Below are positions 19,935 through 28,279 of a stretch of DNA of 64,000 nucleotides, one piece after another. Position numbers and translations under genes: made by a program. Numbering within the stretch: position 1 is the first letter of the stretch; the number at the start of each line of letters is the position of its first letter. Source of the stretch: Sulfitobacter sp043557345. GTDB lineage: Bacteria > Pseudomonadota > Alphaproteobacteria > Rhodobacterales > Rhodobacteraceae. The notes under the pieces were generated by a model, which saw nothing but the letters and a program-made list of their open reading frames with translations, did not search any database and was not told the DNA's origin. The DNA lies in NCBI RefSeq assembly GCF_043557345.1, contig NZ_JBIFFV010000002.1:248001-312000 (forward strand), read 5' to 3'.

Positions 19935-21212
19935 TTACAGGTTCGGATACATCGGGAAACGCTGGCACAGCGCTTCGACCTCGGCTTTCACCTTGGCCTC
20001 GACCTCGGCATTGCCATCGGCACCATTGGCCGCCAGCCCGTCGACCACTTCGATGATCCAATCGGCGATCTGGCGGAATTCGGCCTCACCAAAGCCGCGT
20101 GTCGTGCCTGCAGGGGAGCCAAGACGGATGCCGCTTGTCACCATCGGCTTTTCCGGGTCAAAGGGCACGCCGTTCTTGTTGCAGGTGATATGCGCCCGGC
20201 CCAGAGCCTTCTCGGTGTCATTGCCCTTCACGCCTTTGGGGCGCAGATCGACCAGCACCACATGGGTGTCGGTGCCATGGGTCACGGTATCAAGGCCGCC
20301 TTTGATCAATTGATCCGACAGCGCCTGCGCGTTGGCGATGACCTGTTTGGCATAGGCTTTGAACTCGGGCTGCTGCGCTTCGCCAAAGGCCACGGCCTTG
20401 GCTGCGATCACATGCATCAGGGGGCCGCCCTGAATGCCGGGGAAGATGGCGGAGTTGATTTTTTTCGAGATCGCCTCGTCATTGGTCAGGATCATGCCGC
20501 CGCGCGGGCCGCGCAGGGTCTTGTGGGTCGTGGTCGTCGCCACATGCGCATGAGGGAAGGGGGAGGGATGCTCGCCCGCCGCCACAAGCCCCGCGAAATG
20601 CGCCATGTCGACCAGCAGATAGGCGCCCACGCTGTCGGCAATCTCGCGCATCTTGGCAAAGTCGATCTGGCGCGGGATGGCAGAGCCACCGGCGATGATC
20701 ATCTTGGGCTGATGCTCAGCCGCCAGTTCGGCGACCTGCTCATAGTCTAGCAGGTTGTCTTGTTTGCGCACACCGTATTGTACGGCGTTGAACCATTTGC
20801 CCGACTGGTTCGGCTTGGCCCCGTGGGTCAGGTGTCCCCCGGCATCAAGGCTCATCCCCAAAATGGTGTCGCCCGGTTGCAGCAGCGCGGTGAAGACACC
20901 TTGGTTCGCTTGGCTGCCGGAGTTCGGCTGGACATTGGCGAATGCGCAGTCGAACAGCGCGCAGGCGCGTTCGATGGCAAGGTTCTCGGCCACGTCGACA
21001 TGCTCGCACCCGCCATAGTAGCGGCGGCCCGGATAGCCTTCGGCGTATTTGTTGGTCATGATGCTGCCCTGCGCCTCAAGCACCGCAGCCGAAACGATGT
21101 TCTCGCTGGCGATCAACTCGATCTCGTCGCGCTGGCGGCCCAGTTCGGCATTGATCGCAGCGGCGAGGGCGGGGTCGGAATCAGCGAGAGATTTGGTGAA
21201 GAAATCGGACAT
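19935..21212 (-). CDS. glyA: serine hydroxymethyltransferase
   Basis: 425-aa PLP enzyme that interconverts serine and glycine with tetrahydrofolate, the main source of one-carbon units. The signature ending in the PLP lysine, TTTTHKTLRGPRGG, lies near residues 226-239. Other family segments are IELIASENIVS near 31 and NKYAEGYPGRRYYGG near 54. The length matches the family. I see no glycine riboswitch in the 180 bp upstream. NAD kinase starts divergently. Confidence 0.97.
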   Translation of the reverse strand: MSDFFTKSLADSDPALAAAINAELGRQRDEIELIASENIVSAAVLEAQGSIMTNKYAEGYPGRRYYGGCEHVDVAENLAIERACALFDCAFANVQPNSGSQANQGVFTALLQPGDTILGMSLDAGGHLTHGAKPNQSGKWFNAVQYGVRKQDNLLDYEQVAELAAEHQPKMIIAGGSAIPRQIDFAKMREIADSVGAYLLVDMAHFAGLVAAGEHPSPFPHAHVATTTTHKTLRGPRGGMILTNDEAISKKINSAIFPGIQGGPLMHVIAAKAVAFGEAQQPEFKAYAKQVIANAQALSDQLIKGGLDTVTHGTDTHVVLVDLRPKGVKGNDTEKALGRAHITCNKNGVPFDPEKPMVTSGIRLGSPAGTTRGFGEAEFRQIADWIIEVVDGLAANGADGNAEVEAKVKAEVEALCQRFPMYPNL

Positions 21213-21393
21213 CAGGGGATCCTCATTGGAGCTGGTTTCGCGTGTTGCCTATCGGAAACGCGGGCCGAGGTGAAGGCTGTAAACCGACAGGTTGCAAGAT
21301 ATGTGCGTCAACACTGGTGGCGCTCGGAATAATGTGATTGTTTTGGCCTCAAACGCCGATGATCGGAAACTTCGCCGGGATGAGCCTGCTGAC

Positions 21394-22155
21394 ATGTCCT
21401 TAAAGATCGCTTTTGTGGCCAGCCGGGCCAGCGTGGCACAGACGGCGCGGGCCGCCCTGATCGGGCGGTATGGCGATGTGCCACTGCGTCAGGCCGAGGT
21501 GATCGTGGCGCTTGGGGGCGACGGGTTTATGCTGCATACGCTGCACAGCACCCAAGACATGGACGCGCCGGTCTATGGGATGAACCGCGGCACCATCGGC
21601 TTTTTGATGAACGCCTACCGCGAGGGCGACCTGCAAGCGCGGTTGGCGGCGGCGGAAGAGGCGGTGATCAACCCGTTGGTCATGCGCGCCACGCATATTG
21701 ACGGGACCATCTCGACCGCGCTGGCAATCAATGAGGTGTCCCTGCTGCGCGCGGGGCCGCAGGCGGCCAAGCTGCGCATCACGATAGACGGGCGCCAGCG
21801 GATGGAGGAACTGGTCTGCGACGGGGCGTTGGTGGCGACCCCTGCTGGCTCCACCGCCTATAACTACTCCGCCCATGGGCCGATCCTGCCCATTGGCTCG
21901 GATGTCTTGGCCCTGACCCCCATCGCCGCCTTCCGCCCGCGCCGCTGGCGGGGGGCGTTGCTGCCGAAACGGGCCACGGTGCGTTTCGATGTGCAAGAGC
22001 CGCAAAAGCGCCCCGTGATGGCCGATGCCGACGGCCAGTCGCACCGCGATGTAACGACGGTCGAAGTCTCGTCAGACCCCAGTGTCAGCCACCGGATCCT
22101 CTTCGATCCCGGCCATGGGCTGGAAGAGCGGTTGATCTCGGAACAATTCAACTGA
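21394..22155 (+). CDS. nadK: NAD kinase
   Basis: 253-aa ATP-dependent NAD kinase that makes NADP. The GGDG motif is in VALGGDGFML near residues 40-49. It is followed by MNRGTIGFLMN near 66, NEVSLLR near 116, and the glycine-rich TPAGSTAYNYSAHGPI near 149. The start at 21394 gives the usual N-terminus (MSLKIAFVASR); earlier in-frame residues are rejected. Divergent from glyA. Confidence 0.94.
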   Translation: MSLKIAFVASRASVAQTARAALIGRYGDVPLRQAEVIVALGGDGFMLHTLHSTQDMDAPVYGMNRGTIGFLMNAYREGDLQARLAAAEEAVINPLVMRATHIDGTISTALAINEVSLLRAGPQAAKLRITIDGRQRMEELVCDGALVATPAGSTAYNYSAHGPILPIGSDVLALTPIAAFRPRRWRGALLPKRATVRFDVQEPQKRPVMADADGQSHRDVTTVEVSSDPSVSHRILFDPGHGLEERLISEQFN

Positions 22156-22280
22156 CCCGGGGGGGGCGGCGCCTTTCCGCCGCACCTCGCGCCCTGCCGG
22201 AACCCAAACTTCGCGCCTGCGTTGAACCTGCAAGAGCGGGATCCCCCCGCATCTTAACAGCCGAAGAAAGGAGACCTGAG

Positions 22281-22478
22281 ATGAATTGGGACCGTATCGA
22301 AGGCAATTGGAAGCAGATGACCGGCGCGGTGAAATCGCAATGGGGCGATCTGACCGATGACGAAATCACCGAATCTCGTGGCAACCGCGAGCAGCTGGTG
22401 GGCAAAATCCAAGAACGCTATGGCATCGCCAAAGACGAGGCCGAGCGTCAAGTCGATGACTTCGCCGCGAAATACTGA
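22281..22478 (+). CDS. CsbD family stress protein
   Basis: 65-aa hydrophilic protein of the CsbD/YjbJ family (starts MNWDRIEGNWKQMTGAVK; contains a central NREQLVGKIQERYG). Such proteins are abundant under general stress in many bacteria; the biochemical role is not known. An AAAGGAGA ribosome site precedes the ATG and a strong terminator follows. Confidence 0.9.
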   Translation: MNWDRIEGNWKQMTGAVKSQWGDLTDDEITESRGNREQLVGKIQERYGIAKDEAERQVDDFAAKY

Positions 22479-22495
22479 TATTCGTCGGCAGACTT

Positions 22496-22529
22496 AAAAA
22501 AAAGGCGACCCCGTGCGGGTCGCCTTTTG
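22496..22529. terminator. bidirectional terminator between csbD and carboxyspermidine dehydrogenase
   Basis: Perfect 8-bp stem GGCGACCC (22504-22511) with GGGTCGCC (22517-22524). An A-run precedes it and a T-run follows, so it can end transcripts from both converging genes. Confidence 0.9.
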
Positions 22530-22544
22530 CGTTTCAGGAGAGGC

Positions 22545-23786
22545 TCAAGCCTCGTGCCAAGCGCGGTCGCCCTTGTCGTCTTTGACGCGGGTGGGCAGAC
22601 CGATATCATCCAGCAAGGCGAACAGGGGCTTGGGGTCCAGCTCTTCGACATTGACCATGGTGGCGGTGTCATAGGTGCCATCGGCGATCAGCATCGCAAA
22701 GGCCACCGGCGGCACGCCCGCGGTGTAGGAGATGCCTTGGCTGCCCACTTCGTTATAGGCGTCCTTGTGATCGGCCACGTTATAGACAAAGACCTCGACC
22801 TCTTCGCCGTCCTTCACGCCTTTCACCAAGTCACCGATGCAGGTCTTGCCGGTGTAGTTGGGCGCAAGGCTCGACGGGTCGGGCAGCACGGCTTTCACCA
22901 CCTTCAGCGGCACAACCTCAAGCCCCTCGGCAGTGGTGACCGGCTGTTCGGAGAGCAGCCCGAGGTTTTGCAGCACGGTGAAGACGTTGATGTAATGATC
23001 GCCAAACCCCATCCAGAAGCGCACGTCGGCCTGCGGGTAGTTGGCCGAGAGCGAATGCACCTCGTCATGGCCCGACAGATAGGCTTTCTGCTTGCCGACC
23101 ACGGGCAAGTCCCATTCGCGGCCCACTTCGAACATCTTGTTCTCTTGCCACGCGCCCTCTTGCCAGCTGTAGACCGTGCCGGTGAACTCGCGGAAATTGA
23201 TCTCAGGGTCGAAGTTGGTCGAGAAATACTTGCCGTGGTTGCCGGCGTTGATGTCGACGATGTCGATGGATTTGACCTCATCCATGAACTCATCGACGGC
23301 GAAACGCGCAAAGGCGTTGACCATGCCCGGATCGAAGCCAGCGCCGAGGATCGCGGTCACGCCCGCTTCGGCACAGGCCTCGCGGCGCTTCCACTCGTAG
23401 TTGCCGTACCACGGCGGGGTCTCGCAAATCTTGCTCGGGTCTTCGTGGATCGCCGTGTCGATATAGGCGGCCCCGGTGTCGATGCAGGCCTGCAGCACGG
23501 TCATGTTCACGAAGGGAGAGCCCACGTTGATCACGATCTGGCAGCCGGTCTCCTTGATCAGGGCGGCCACGGCATTGCTGTCCATCCCGTCGACGGCATG
23601 CGCTTTGAAGACGCCATCCTGCTTCATCGCGTTTTTCTCATGCACGCTGGCGATGATTGCCTCGCATTTGGAAACCGTGCGGCTGGCGATATGCAAGTCA
23701 CCCAAACGGTCATTATTCTGCGCGCATTTATGCGCCACAACCTGTGCGACGCCGCCCGCGCCGATGATAAGAACATTGCGTTTCAT
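22545..23786 (-). CDS. carboxy(nor)spermidine dehydrogenase, saccharopine dehydrogenase family
   Basis: 413-aa protein with N-terminal Rossmann motif IIGAGGVAQVVAHKCA (about residues 7-22) and family segments NVGSPFVNMTVLQAC near 88 and GAGFDPGMVNAFA near 147. The family condenses aspartate semialdehyde with a diamine (putrescine or diaminopropane) to a carboxylated polyamine. The decarboxylase partner starts upstream, 19 bp away on the same strand, which strongly supports this reading over lysine metabolism. AGAGG precedes the chosen ATG at 23786; the longer frame overlaps the decarboxylase. Confidence 0.9.
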   Translation of the reverse strand: MKRNVLIIGAGGVAQVVAHKCAQNNDRLGDLHIASRTVSKCEAIIASVHEKNAMKQDGVFKAHAVDGMDSNAVAALIKETGCQIVINVGSPFVNMTVLQACIDTGAAYIDTAIHEDPSKICETPPWYGNYEWKRREACAEAGVTAILGAGFDPGMVNAFARFAVDEFMDEVKSIDIVDINAGNHGKYFSTNFDPEINFREFTGTVYSWQEGAWQENKMFEVGREWDLPVVGKQKAYLSGHDEVHSLSANYPQADVRFWMGFGDHYINVFTVLQNLGLLSEQPVTTAEGLEVVPLKVVKAVLPDPSSLAPNYTGKTCIGDLVKGVKDGEEVEVFVYNVADHKDAYNEVGSQGISYTAGVPPVAFAMLIADGTYDTATMVNVEELDPKPLFALLDDIGLPTRVKDDKGDRAWHEA

Positions 23787-23805
23787 AGTGTTGACCTCTT
23801 TCTTG

Positions 23806-24900
23806 TCACGACAGGGCGGCGGCGAAATCGTCATAGTCGAAATCGCGCACCATTCGGGTGGTTCCGTCCAACTCGCGCAGCGCGATGCCGGGCATCTTGA
23901 CGCCGTTGAACCAGTTTTTCTTGACCATCGTGTAGCCAGCCGCATCCTGGAACGACAGCCGGTCGCCTGCCTTCAGCGGCGCGTCGAAGCGAAATTCACC
24001 GAAGATATCGCCCGCAAGGCAGGATTTGCCGCAGATCATCCATTCGTCGTCACCGCTGTCAGGGCTGACCTTCGCTGGCTCGCGGTAGATCAGCAGATCG
24101 AGCATATGCGCCTCGATGGAACTGTCGACGATGGCAAGGTTCTTGCCGTTGTACATCGTGTCGAGCACGGTGACCTCCAGCGTCGCCGCGCCGGTGATCG
24201 CGGCCTCGCCGGGCTCCAGATAGACCTGCACGCCAAAGCGGTCGGCAAAGGCCTTGAGCCGCAGCGCCAGATCGTCGAGCGGATAGCCCTCGCCGGTGAA
24301 ATGGATGCCGCCGCCAAGGCTGATCCACTCCATCTTATGCAGCACCGCGCCGAAGCGCTCTTCGATCAGGGTCAGCATCTCGTCGAAACGGGCGAAGTCG
24401 TCATTCTCGCAGTTGTTGTGGAACATCAGCCCGCTGATCCGATCCGCAACCGCGTCGATCGCCGCAGGCTCATGCTCGCCCAGACGGCTGAACGGACGGG
24501 CCGGGTCGGCGAGGTCGAAGTCCGAGGTGGAAACGCCGGGGTTCACCCGCAGCCCGCGGACATGGCCTGCGGATTGCGCATCGAACTTGTCGAGCTGGCC
24601 GATGGAGTTGAAGATGATCTTGTCGGCATGGCTTAGCACCTCGTCGATCTCATGTTCGGCATAGGCGACGGAATAGGCATGGGTCTCGCCGGGGAATTTC
24701 TCGGCCCCCAGTCGCACCTCATAGAGCGACGAGGAAGTTGAGCCGTCCATATACTCGGACATCAAGTCAAAGACCGACCATGTGGCGAAGCATTTCAGCG
24801 CCAGCAGGCAACGCGCACCGGAAAGCGCGCGGAGGCGGGCGATCTTCTCCATATTGTCGCGGAGATTGGCCTTGTCGATCAGGTAATAGGGTGTCTGCAC
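23806..24900 (-). CDS. nspC: carboxy(nor)spermidine decarboxylase
   Basis: 364-aa PLP enzyme of the alanine racemase-fold decarboxylase family. The PLP lysine is in LLALKCFATW near residue 35, with SLYEVRLGAEKF near 57, MFHNNCEND near 155, and the substrate loop GKSCLAGDIFGEF near 296. It decarboxylates carboxyspermidine or carboxynorspermidine to the free triamine. I start it at the GTG at 24900 (protein QTPYYLIDKANL...), since AGAAAGG lies 8 bp upstream. The longer frame is basic and non-conserved. Confidence 0.9.
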   Translation of the reverse strand: MQTPYYLIDKANLRDNMEKIARLRALSGARCLLALKCFATWSVFDLMSEYMDGSTSSSLYEVRLGAEKFPGETHAYSVAYAEHEIDEVLSHADKIIFNSIGQLDKFDAQSAGHVRGLRVNPGVSTSDFDLADPARPFSRLGEHEPAAIDAVADRISGLMFHNNCENDDFARFDEMLTLIEERFGAVLHKMEWISLGGGIHFTGEGYPLDDLALRLKAFADRFGVQVYLEPGEAAITGAATLEVTVLDTMYNGKNLAIVDSSIEAHMLDLLIYREPAKVSPDSGDDEWMICGKSCLAGDIFGEFRFDAPLKAGDRLSFQDAAGYTMVKKNWFNGVKMPGIALRELDGTTRMVRDFDYDDFAAALS

Positions 24901-25035
24901 GTCGAAAACCTTTCTGCGCGGCCGGAGGGCAAGCTCCGGGAGGGAAAAGACCCACTGAATGTGCTGTCGTGGTTGGCCCCGCCAGGGGGCATTTCCGGGG
25001 GCGCTTCGCATATTTTGCGCAAGCAACGCAATTGT

Positions 25036-25068
25036 AAAAAACGCGCGGGCTGGTCTGCGCGCGCGTTT
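25036..25068 (-). terminator. prpE terminator
   Basis: Leftward hairpin of CGCGCG-type arms (25041-25047 with 25060-25066), followed by a run of six T on the leftward strand. It lies about 55 bp after the prpE stop and separates it from the polyamine genes. Confidence 0.8.
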
Positions 25069-25124
25069 CTGTGGGGTAACTGTAGCGCCGGACAGGCAAA
25101 GGTCCATCGCCATGTGGTTCTTGG

Positions 25125-27017
25125 TTAGCCCTGCGGGTAGCCGATACCCTCAAGCGCTGTGCGGATTTCGTCCAAAATCGCCGGATCGTCGATGGTGGCG
25201 GGGGTCTTGAAATCCTCCCAATCGGCGATCTTCACCATCGTCGCGCGCAGGATCTTGCCCGAGCGGGTCTTGGGCAGACGGTCCACCACCACGGCCTGTT
25301 TAAAGGCGGCGACGGGGCCGATCTGGTCGCGCATCCGGGTGACGCATTCGGCGACGATTTCCTCATGCGGGCGGTCGACACCCTTGGTCAGGCAGAGGAA
25401 ACCGACGGGCATCTGCCCTTTAAGCTCATCGCTCACCCCCACAACGGCGCATTCCGCCACATCGGGGTGACCGGCCAAGACCTCTTCCATCGCGCCGGTC
25501 GAGAGGCGGTGCCCCGCGACGTTGATCACATCATCGGTGCGCGCCATGATCCAGACATAGCCGTCCTCGTCGATCCGGCCCGCATCGCCAGTCTCGTAAT
25601 AGCCGGGGAAGGTGCTGAGGTAGGATTTGCGAAAGCGGTCTTCGGCGTTCCAGAGCCCCGGCAGGGTGCCGGGGGGCAGGGGCAGTTTGATGGCGATGGC
25701 GCCCAACTCTCCGGCGGGCAGGGGATCGCCGCGCTCATCCAGAATTTGCACGTCATAGCCCGGCATCGGCACGGTAGGAGAGCCGACCTTGACCGGCAGC
25801 GCCTCAAGCCCTGCCGGGTTGCCGACGATGGTATAGCCGGTCTCGGTCTGCCACCAATGGTCGTAGACCGGCTTGCCCAGTTTCTCCTGCGCCCATTCGA
25901 CAGTATCGGGATCGGCCCGCTCCCCCGCGAGATAGAGCGCACGCAGGCTCGACAGGTCGTATTTCTTGATCTCCTTGCCCTCGGGGTCTTCGCGTTTCAC
26001 GGCGCGGATGGCGGTGGGGGCGGTAAAGAAGCTTGCCACGCCATGTTCCTCGATCACCCGCCAGAAGGTGCCCGCATCGGGGGTGCCCACGGGCTTGCCT
26101 TCGAATACGATGGTGGTGTTGCCCGCGATCAGCGGCGCGTAGCAGATATAGCTGTGCCCCACGACCCAGCCCACGTCCGAGGCGGCCCAAAAGACCTCTC
26201 CCGGCTCGACGTTATAGACGTTTTTCATGGTCCAGTTCAGCGCCACCAGATGCCCCGCCGTGGGCCGCACCACGCCCTTGGGCGCGCCGGTGGTGCCGGA
26301 TGTATAGAGGATATAGGCCGGGTGGTTCCCCTCCACGGGCACGCAAGGAGCCGGGCGCACGCCGTCTTGGGCGGCGTACCAATCAATGTCCCGCTCGGGG
26401 TTCAATTCGCAGGGTTTCTGGCCGCGTTGCAAGATAATGCAGGTGTCTGGCTTGTGGCTGGCCTGTTCGATGGCCCCGTCGAGCAGGGGTTTGTAATCCA
26501 CCACCCGCGACGGCTCAACCCCGCAAGAGGCGGCGATGATCACCTTGGGTTTGCAATCGTCGATCCGCACGGCCAACTCGCTTGAGGCAAAACCGCCAAA
26601 GACCACCGAATGGATCGCGCCGATGCGTGCGCAGGCCAGCATCGCCTCCACCGCTTCGGGGACCATGGGCATATAGATCACCACGCGGTCGCCTTTTTCG
26701 ACCCCTTGGGCCACCAGCGCCCCGGCGAGCGAGGCGACATGGGCCTGCAATTCCCCATAGGTCAGGGTGGAGTTGCTGCCGGTGATCGGGCTGTCATGGA
26801 TGATCGCCACGCGGCTGCCATTGCCTTGATCGACATGGCGGTCCACGGCGTTGTAGCAGGTGTTCACACTGGCATCCGCGAACCATTCGTAGATATGGTC
26901 GCCCCGGTCAAACAGCGCGCGCGTCGGCGCGATGTCCCAGTCGATCGCCTCGGCTTGCTCAAGCCAATAGGCTTCCGGGTCGGCCTTCCAGCGGTCGTAG
27001 GTGTCGCGATATCCCAT
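25125..27017 (-). CDS. prpE: propionyl-CoA synthetase (acetyl-CoA synthetase family)
   Basis: 630-aa AMP-forming acyl-CoA synthetase. It has an N-terminal ACAS domain and the AMP-binding P-loop YILYTSGTTGAPKG near residue 258. A8-type segments are GYYETGDAGRIDEDGY near 495, and the catalytic lysine is in RSGKILR near 588. Length and N-terminus (MGYRDTYDRWKADPEAYW) match PrpE better than Acs, although acetate use cannot be excluded. AGGAGGAGG precedes the ATG at 27017. It is divergent from the OmpV-like gene. Confidence 0.88.
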   Translation of the reverse strand: MGYRDTYDRWKADPEAYWLEQAEAIDWDIAPTRALFDRGDHIYEWFADASVNTCYNAVDRHVDQGNGSRVAIIHDSPITGSNSTLTYGELQAHVASLAGALVAQGVEKGDRVVIYMPMVPEAVEAMLACARIGAIHSVVFGGFASSELAVRIDDCKPKVIIAASCGVEPSRVVDYKPLLDGAIEQASHKPDTCIILQRGQKPCELNPERDIDWYAAQDGVRPAPCVPVEGNHPAYILYTSGTTGAPKGVVRPTAGHLVALNWTMKNVYNVEPGEVFWAASDVGWVVGHSYICYAPLIAGNTTIVFEGKPVGTPDAGTFWRVIEEHGVASFFTAPTAIRAVKREDPEGKEIKKYDLSSLRALYLAGERADPDTVEWAQEKLGKPVYDHWWQTETGYTIVGNPAGLEALPVKVGSPTVPMPGYDVQILDERGDPLPAGELGAIAIKLPLPPGTLPGLWNAEDRFRKSYLSTFPGYYETGDAGRIDEDGYVWIMARTDDVINVAGHRLSTGAMEEVLAGHPDVAECAVVGVSDELKGQMPVGFLCLTKGVDRPHEEIVAECVTRMRDQIGPVAAFKQAVVVDRLPKTRSGKILRATMVKIADWEDFKTPATIDDPAILDEIRTALEGIGYPQG

Positions 27018-27208
27018 GGTGTTCCTCCTCCTGTTGCGCTGTGCGGCAAACCCACAGGACGGGTATAGCTGTGGTGACGCGCAATTATTTCCAGTCACTC
27101 TGGCCGCTTAGGAAGATTTCGGCAAGCGGATCGCTATTGTTCCTGTCAGTCGCGGCGCGTCATGCTAGATTGCGCAGGAATTCAACGCTTTTTCCGGAGC
27201 CTGCCCCT

Positions 27209-27970
27209 ATGCGCCTCGCCCTTTCCCTGCCTCTTGCCTCCTGCCTTGCCATTGCTGCCGCGCTGCCCGCGGTGGCGCAGGATCGTTCGTTCAACTTCGC
27301 GCTGCGCGGTGGGGTGGGAGCGGCGCCGGATTATCCGGGCGCCAGCAGCTATCGCGCGACGCCGGATTTGGCCTTTACCTTTGGTTCGCTGGAATGGGGC
27401 GGGCGCAGGATCGGCACCAACATCGGCGAAGCGCCCAAGACCGGTTTCGGCTTTACCGGCGCGTTCCGCTATCTGGGCGAGCGTGACAGTTCCGATCACG
27501 CGGAGCTTGCGGGGCTTGAGGATATCGACGCGGCGGTCGAACTGGGCTTTGGCGTGGTCTACCGCGAGGTGAACTGGCAGGTCTTCGGCAAGGTGCGCCG
27601 TGGCTTTGGTGGCCATGAAGGCGTGACCGGCGACATCGGTGCCGATGTGATCTTCCGCCCGGATGAGCGCTGGACCATCACAGCAGGCCCGCGTTTCAGC
27701 CTTGGCAACGGCACCTATGCCGACACCTATTACGGCGTCGACACCGCCACCACGAACTTCGCTGCCTATGAGGCCGGTGGCGGTCTGCTGGGCGCGGGGG
27801 TCGAGATCGAGGCGACCTACCGTTTGGATGACGCATGGGCGTTGGAAGGGGCCGTGGCCTATCAACGTCTGCTGAATGACGCCGCCGACAGCCCGATCAC
27901 ACAGGCCGGGTCAGAGGATCAATGGACCATGCGCATCGGCGTCAGCCGCGCCTTCACCTGGCGGTTCTAA
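27209..27970 (+). CDS. MipA/OmpV family outer-membrane protein
   Basis: 253-aa secreted protein with a Sec signal peptide (about residues 1-22, LALSLPLASCLAIAAALPAVAQ). Alternating beta strands follow, ending in FTWRF, the terminal-Phe pattern of outer-membrane barrels. Segments such as GGVGAAPDYPGASSYR resemble MipA/OmpV proteins (murein-interacting scaffold or porin-like). The ATG at 27209 is chosen because the signal peptide starts there; the longer frame adds 56 residues of non-signal sequence. Confidence 0.85.
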   Translation: MRLALSLPLASCLAIAAALPAVAQDRSFNFALRGGVGAAPDYPGASSYRATPDLAFTFGSLEWGGRRIGTNIGEAPKTGFGFTGAFRYLGERDSSDHAELAGLEDIDAAVELGFGVVYREVNWQVFGKVRRGFGGHEGVTGDIGADVIFRPDERWTITAGPRFSLGNGTYADTYYGVDTATTNFAAYEAGGGLLGAGVEIEATYRLDDAWALEGAVAYQRLLNDAADSPITQAGSEDQWTMRIGVSRAFTWRF

Positions 27971-27977
27971 GCGGCTT

Positions 27978-28006
27978 CGCGCCGCCTTTCGGGGCGGCGC
28001 GATATT
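27978..28006 (+). terminator. hairpin after the OmpV-like gene
   Basis: Perfect 9-bp arms CGCGCCGCC (27978-27986) and GGCGGCGCG (27993-28001) with a 6-nt loop, then ATATTT. A likely terminator with a weak T-run. Confidence 0.6.
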
Positions 28007-28111
28007 TGCGACATCTTGGTCGAAAACGGATCAGCGCCGAAACACGACTTTGCCATGATGCCCATAGGCGCGGCATGATGCCAGCGCCGCTTGCATGCAA
28101 AGGGCCCGACC

Positions 28112-28222
28112 ATGGGTGACAAAATCGGCAATAAGAAGAAGCAAGCCAAGGCCGCGGCAAAACCCGCCGCCAAGGCCCCGTCCTCCGTCGCGGACATCAA
28201 ACCCGCCACGCCCCGCAAATAA
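28112..28222 (+). CDS. 36-aa Lys/Ala-rich small protein, function unknown
   Basis: Tiny rightward gene with sequence MGDKIGNKKKQAKAAAK then a Pro/Ala-rich tail ending in PRK. Support comes from an AAGGG ribosome-like site 7 bp before the ATG, codon use like the neighbours, and a strong terminator 20 bp after its stop. The charge resembles nucleic acid-associated microproteins, but no function can be assigned. Confidence 0.5.
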   Translation: MGDKIGNKKKQAKAAAKPAAKAPSSVADIKPATPRK

Positions 28223-28240
28223 CCCTAAATTTGACCATGT

Positions 28241-28271
28241 AACGCCGTCCCCGAAAGGGGGCGGCGTTTTG
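28241..28271. terminator. terminator between the 36-aa gene and malic enzyme
   Basis: Stem AACGCCG-CCCC with GGGG-CGGCGTT around a GAAA tetraloop (28253-28256), one unpaired base, then TTTT rightward. The arms begin with AA, so a leftward U-run is minimal. Confidence 0.85.
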
Positions 28272-28279
28272 CGCAGGCT

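Noticed and set aside
21213..21393. Glycine riboswitch upstream of glyA
   Set aside because: I looked for tandem glycine aptamer features in the glyA/nadK gap and found no matching helices or conserved core.
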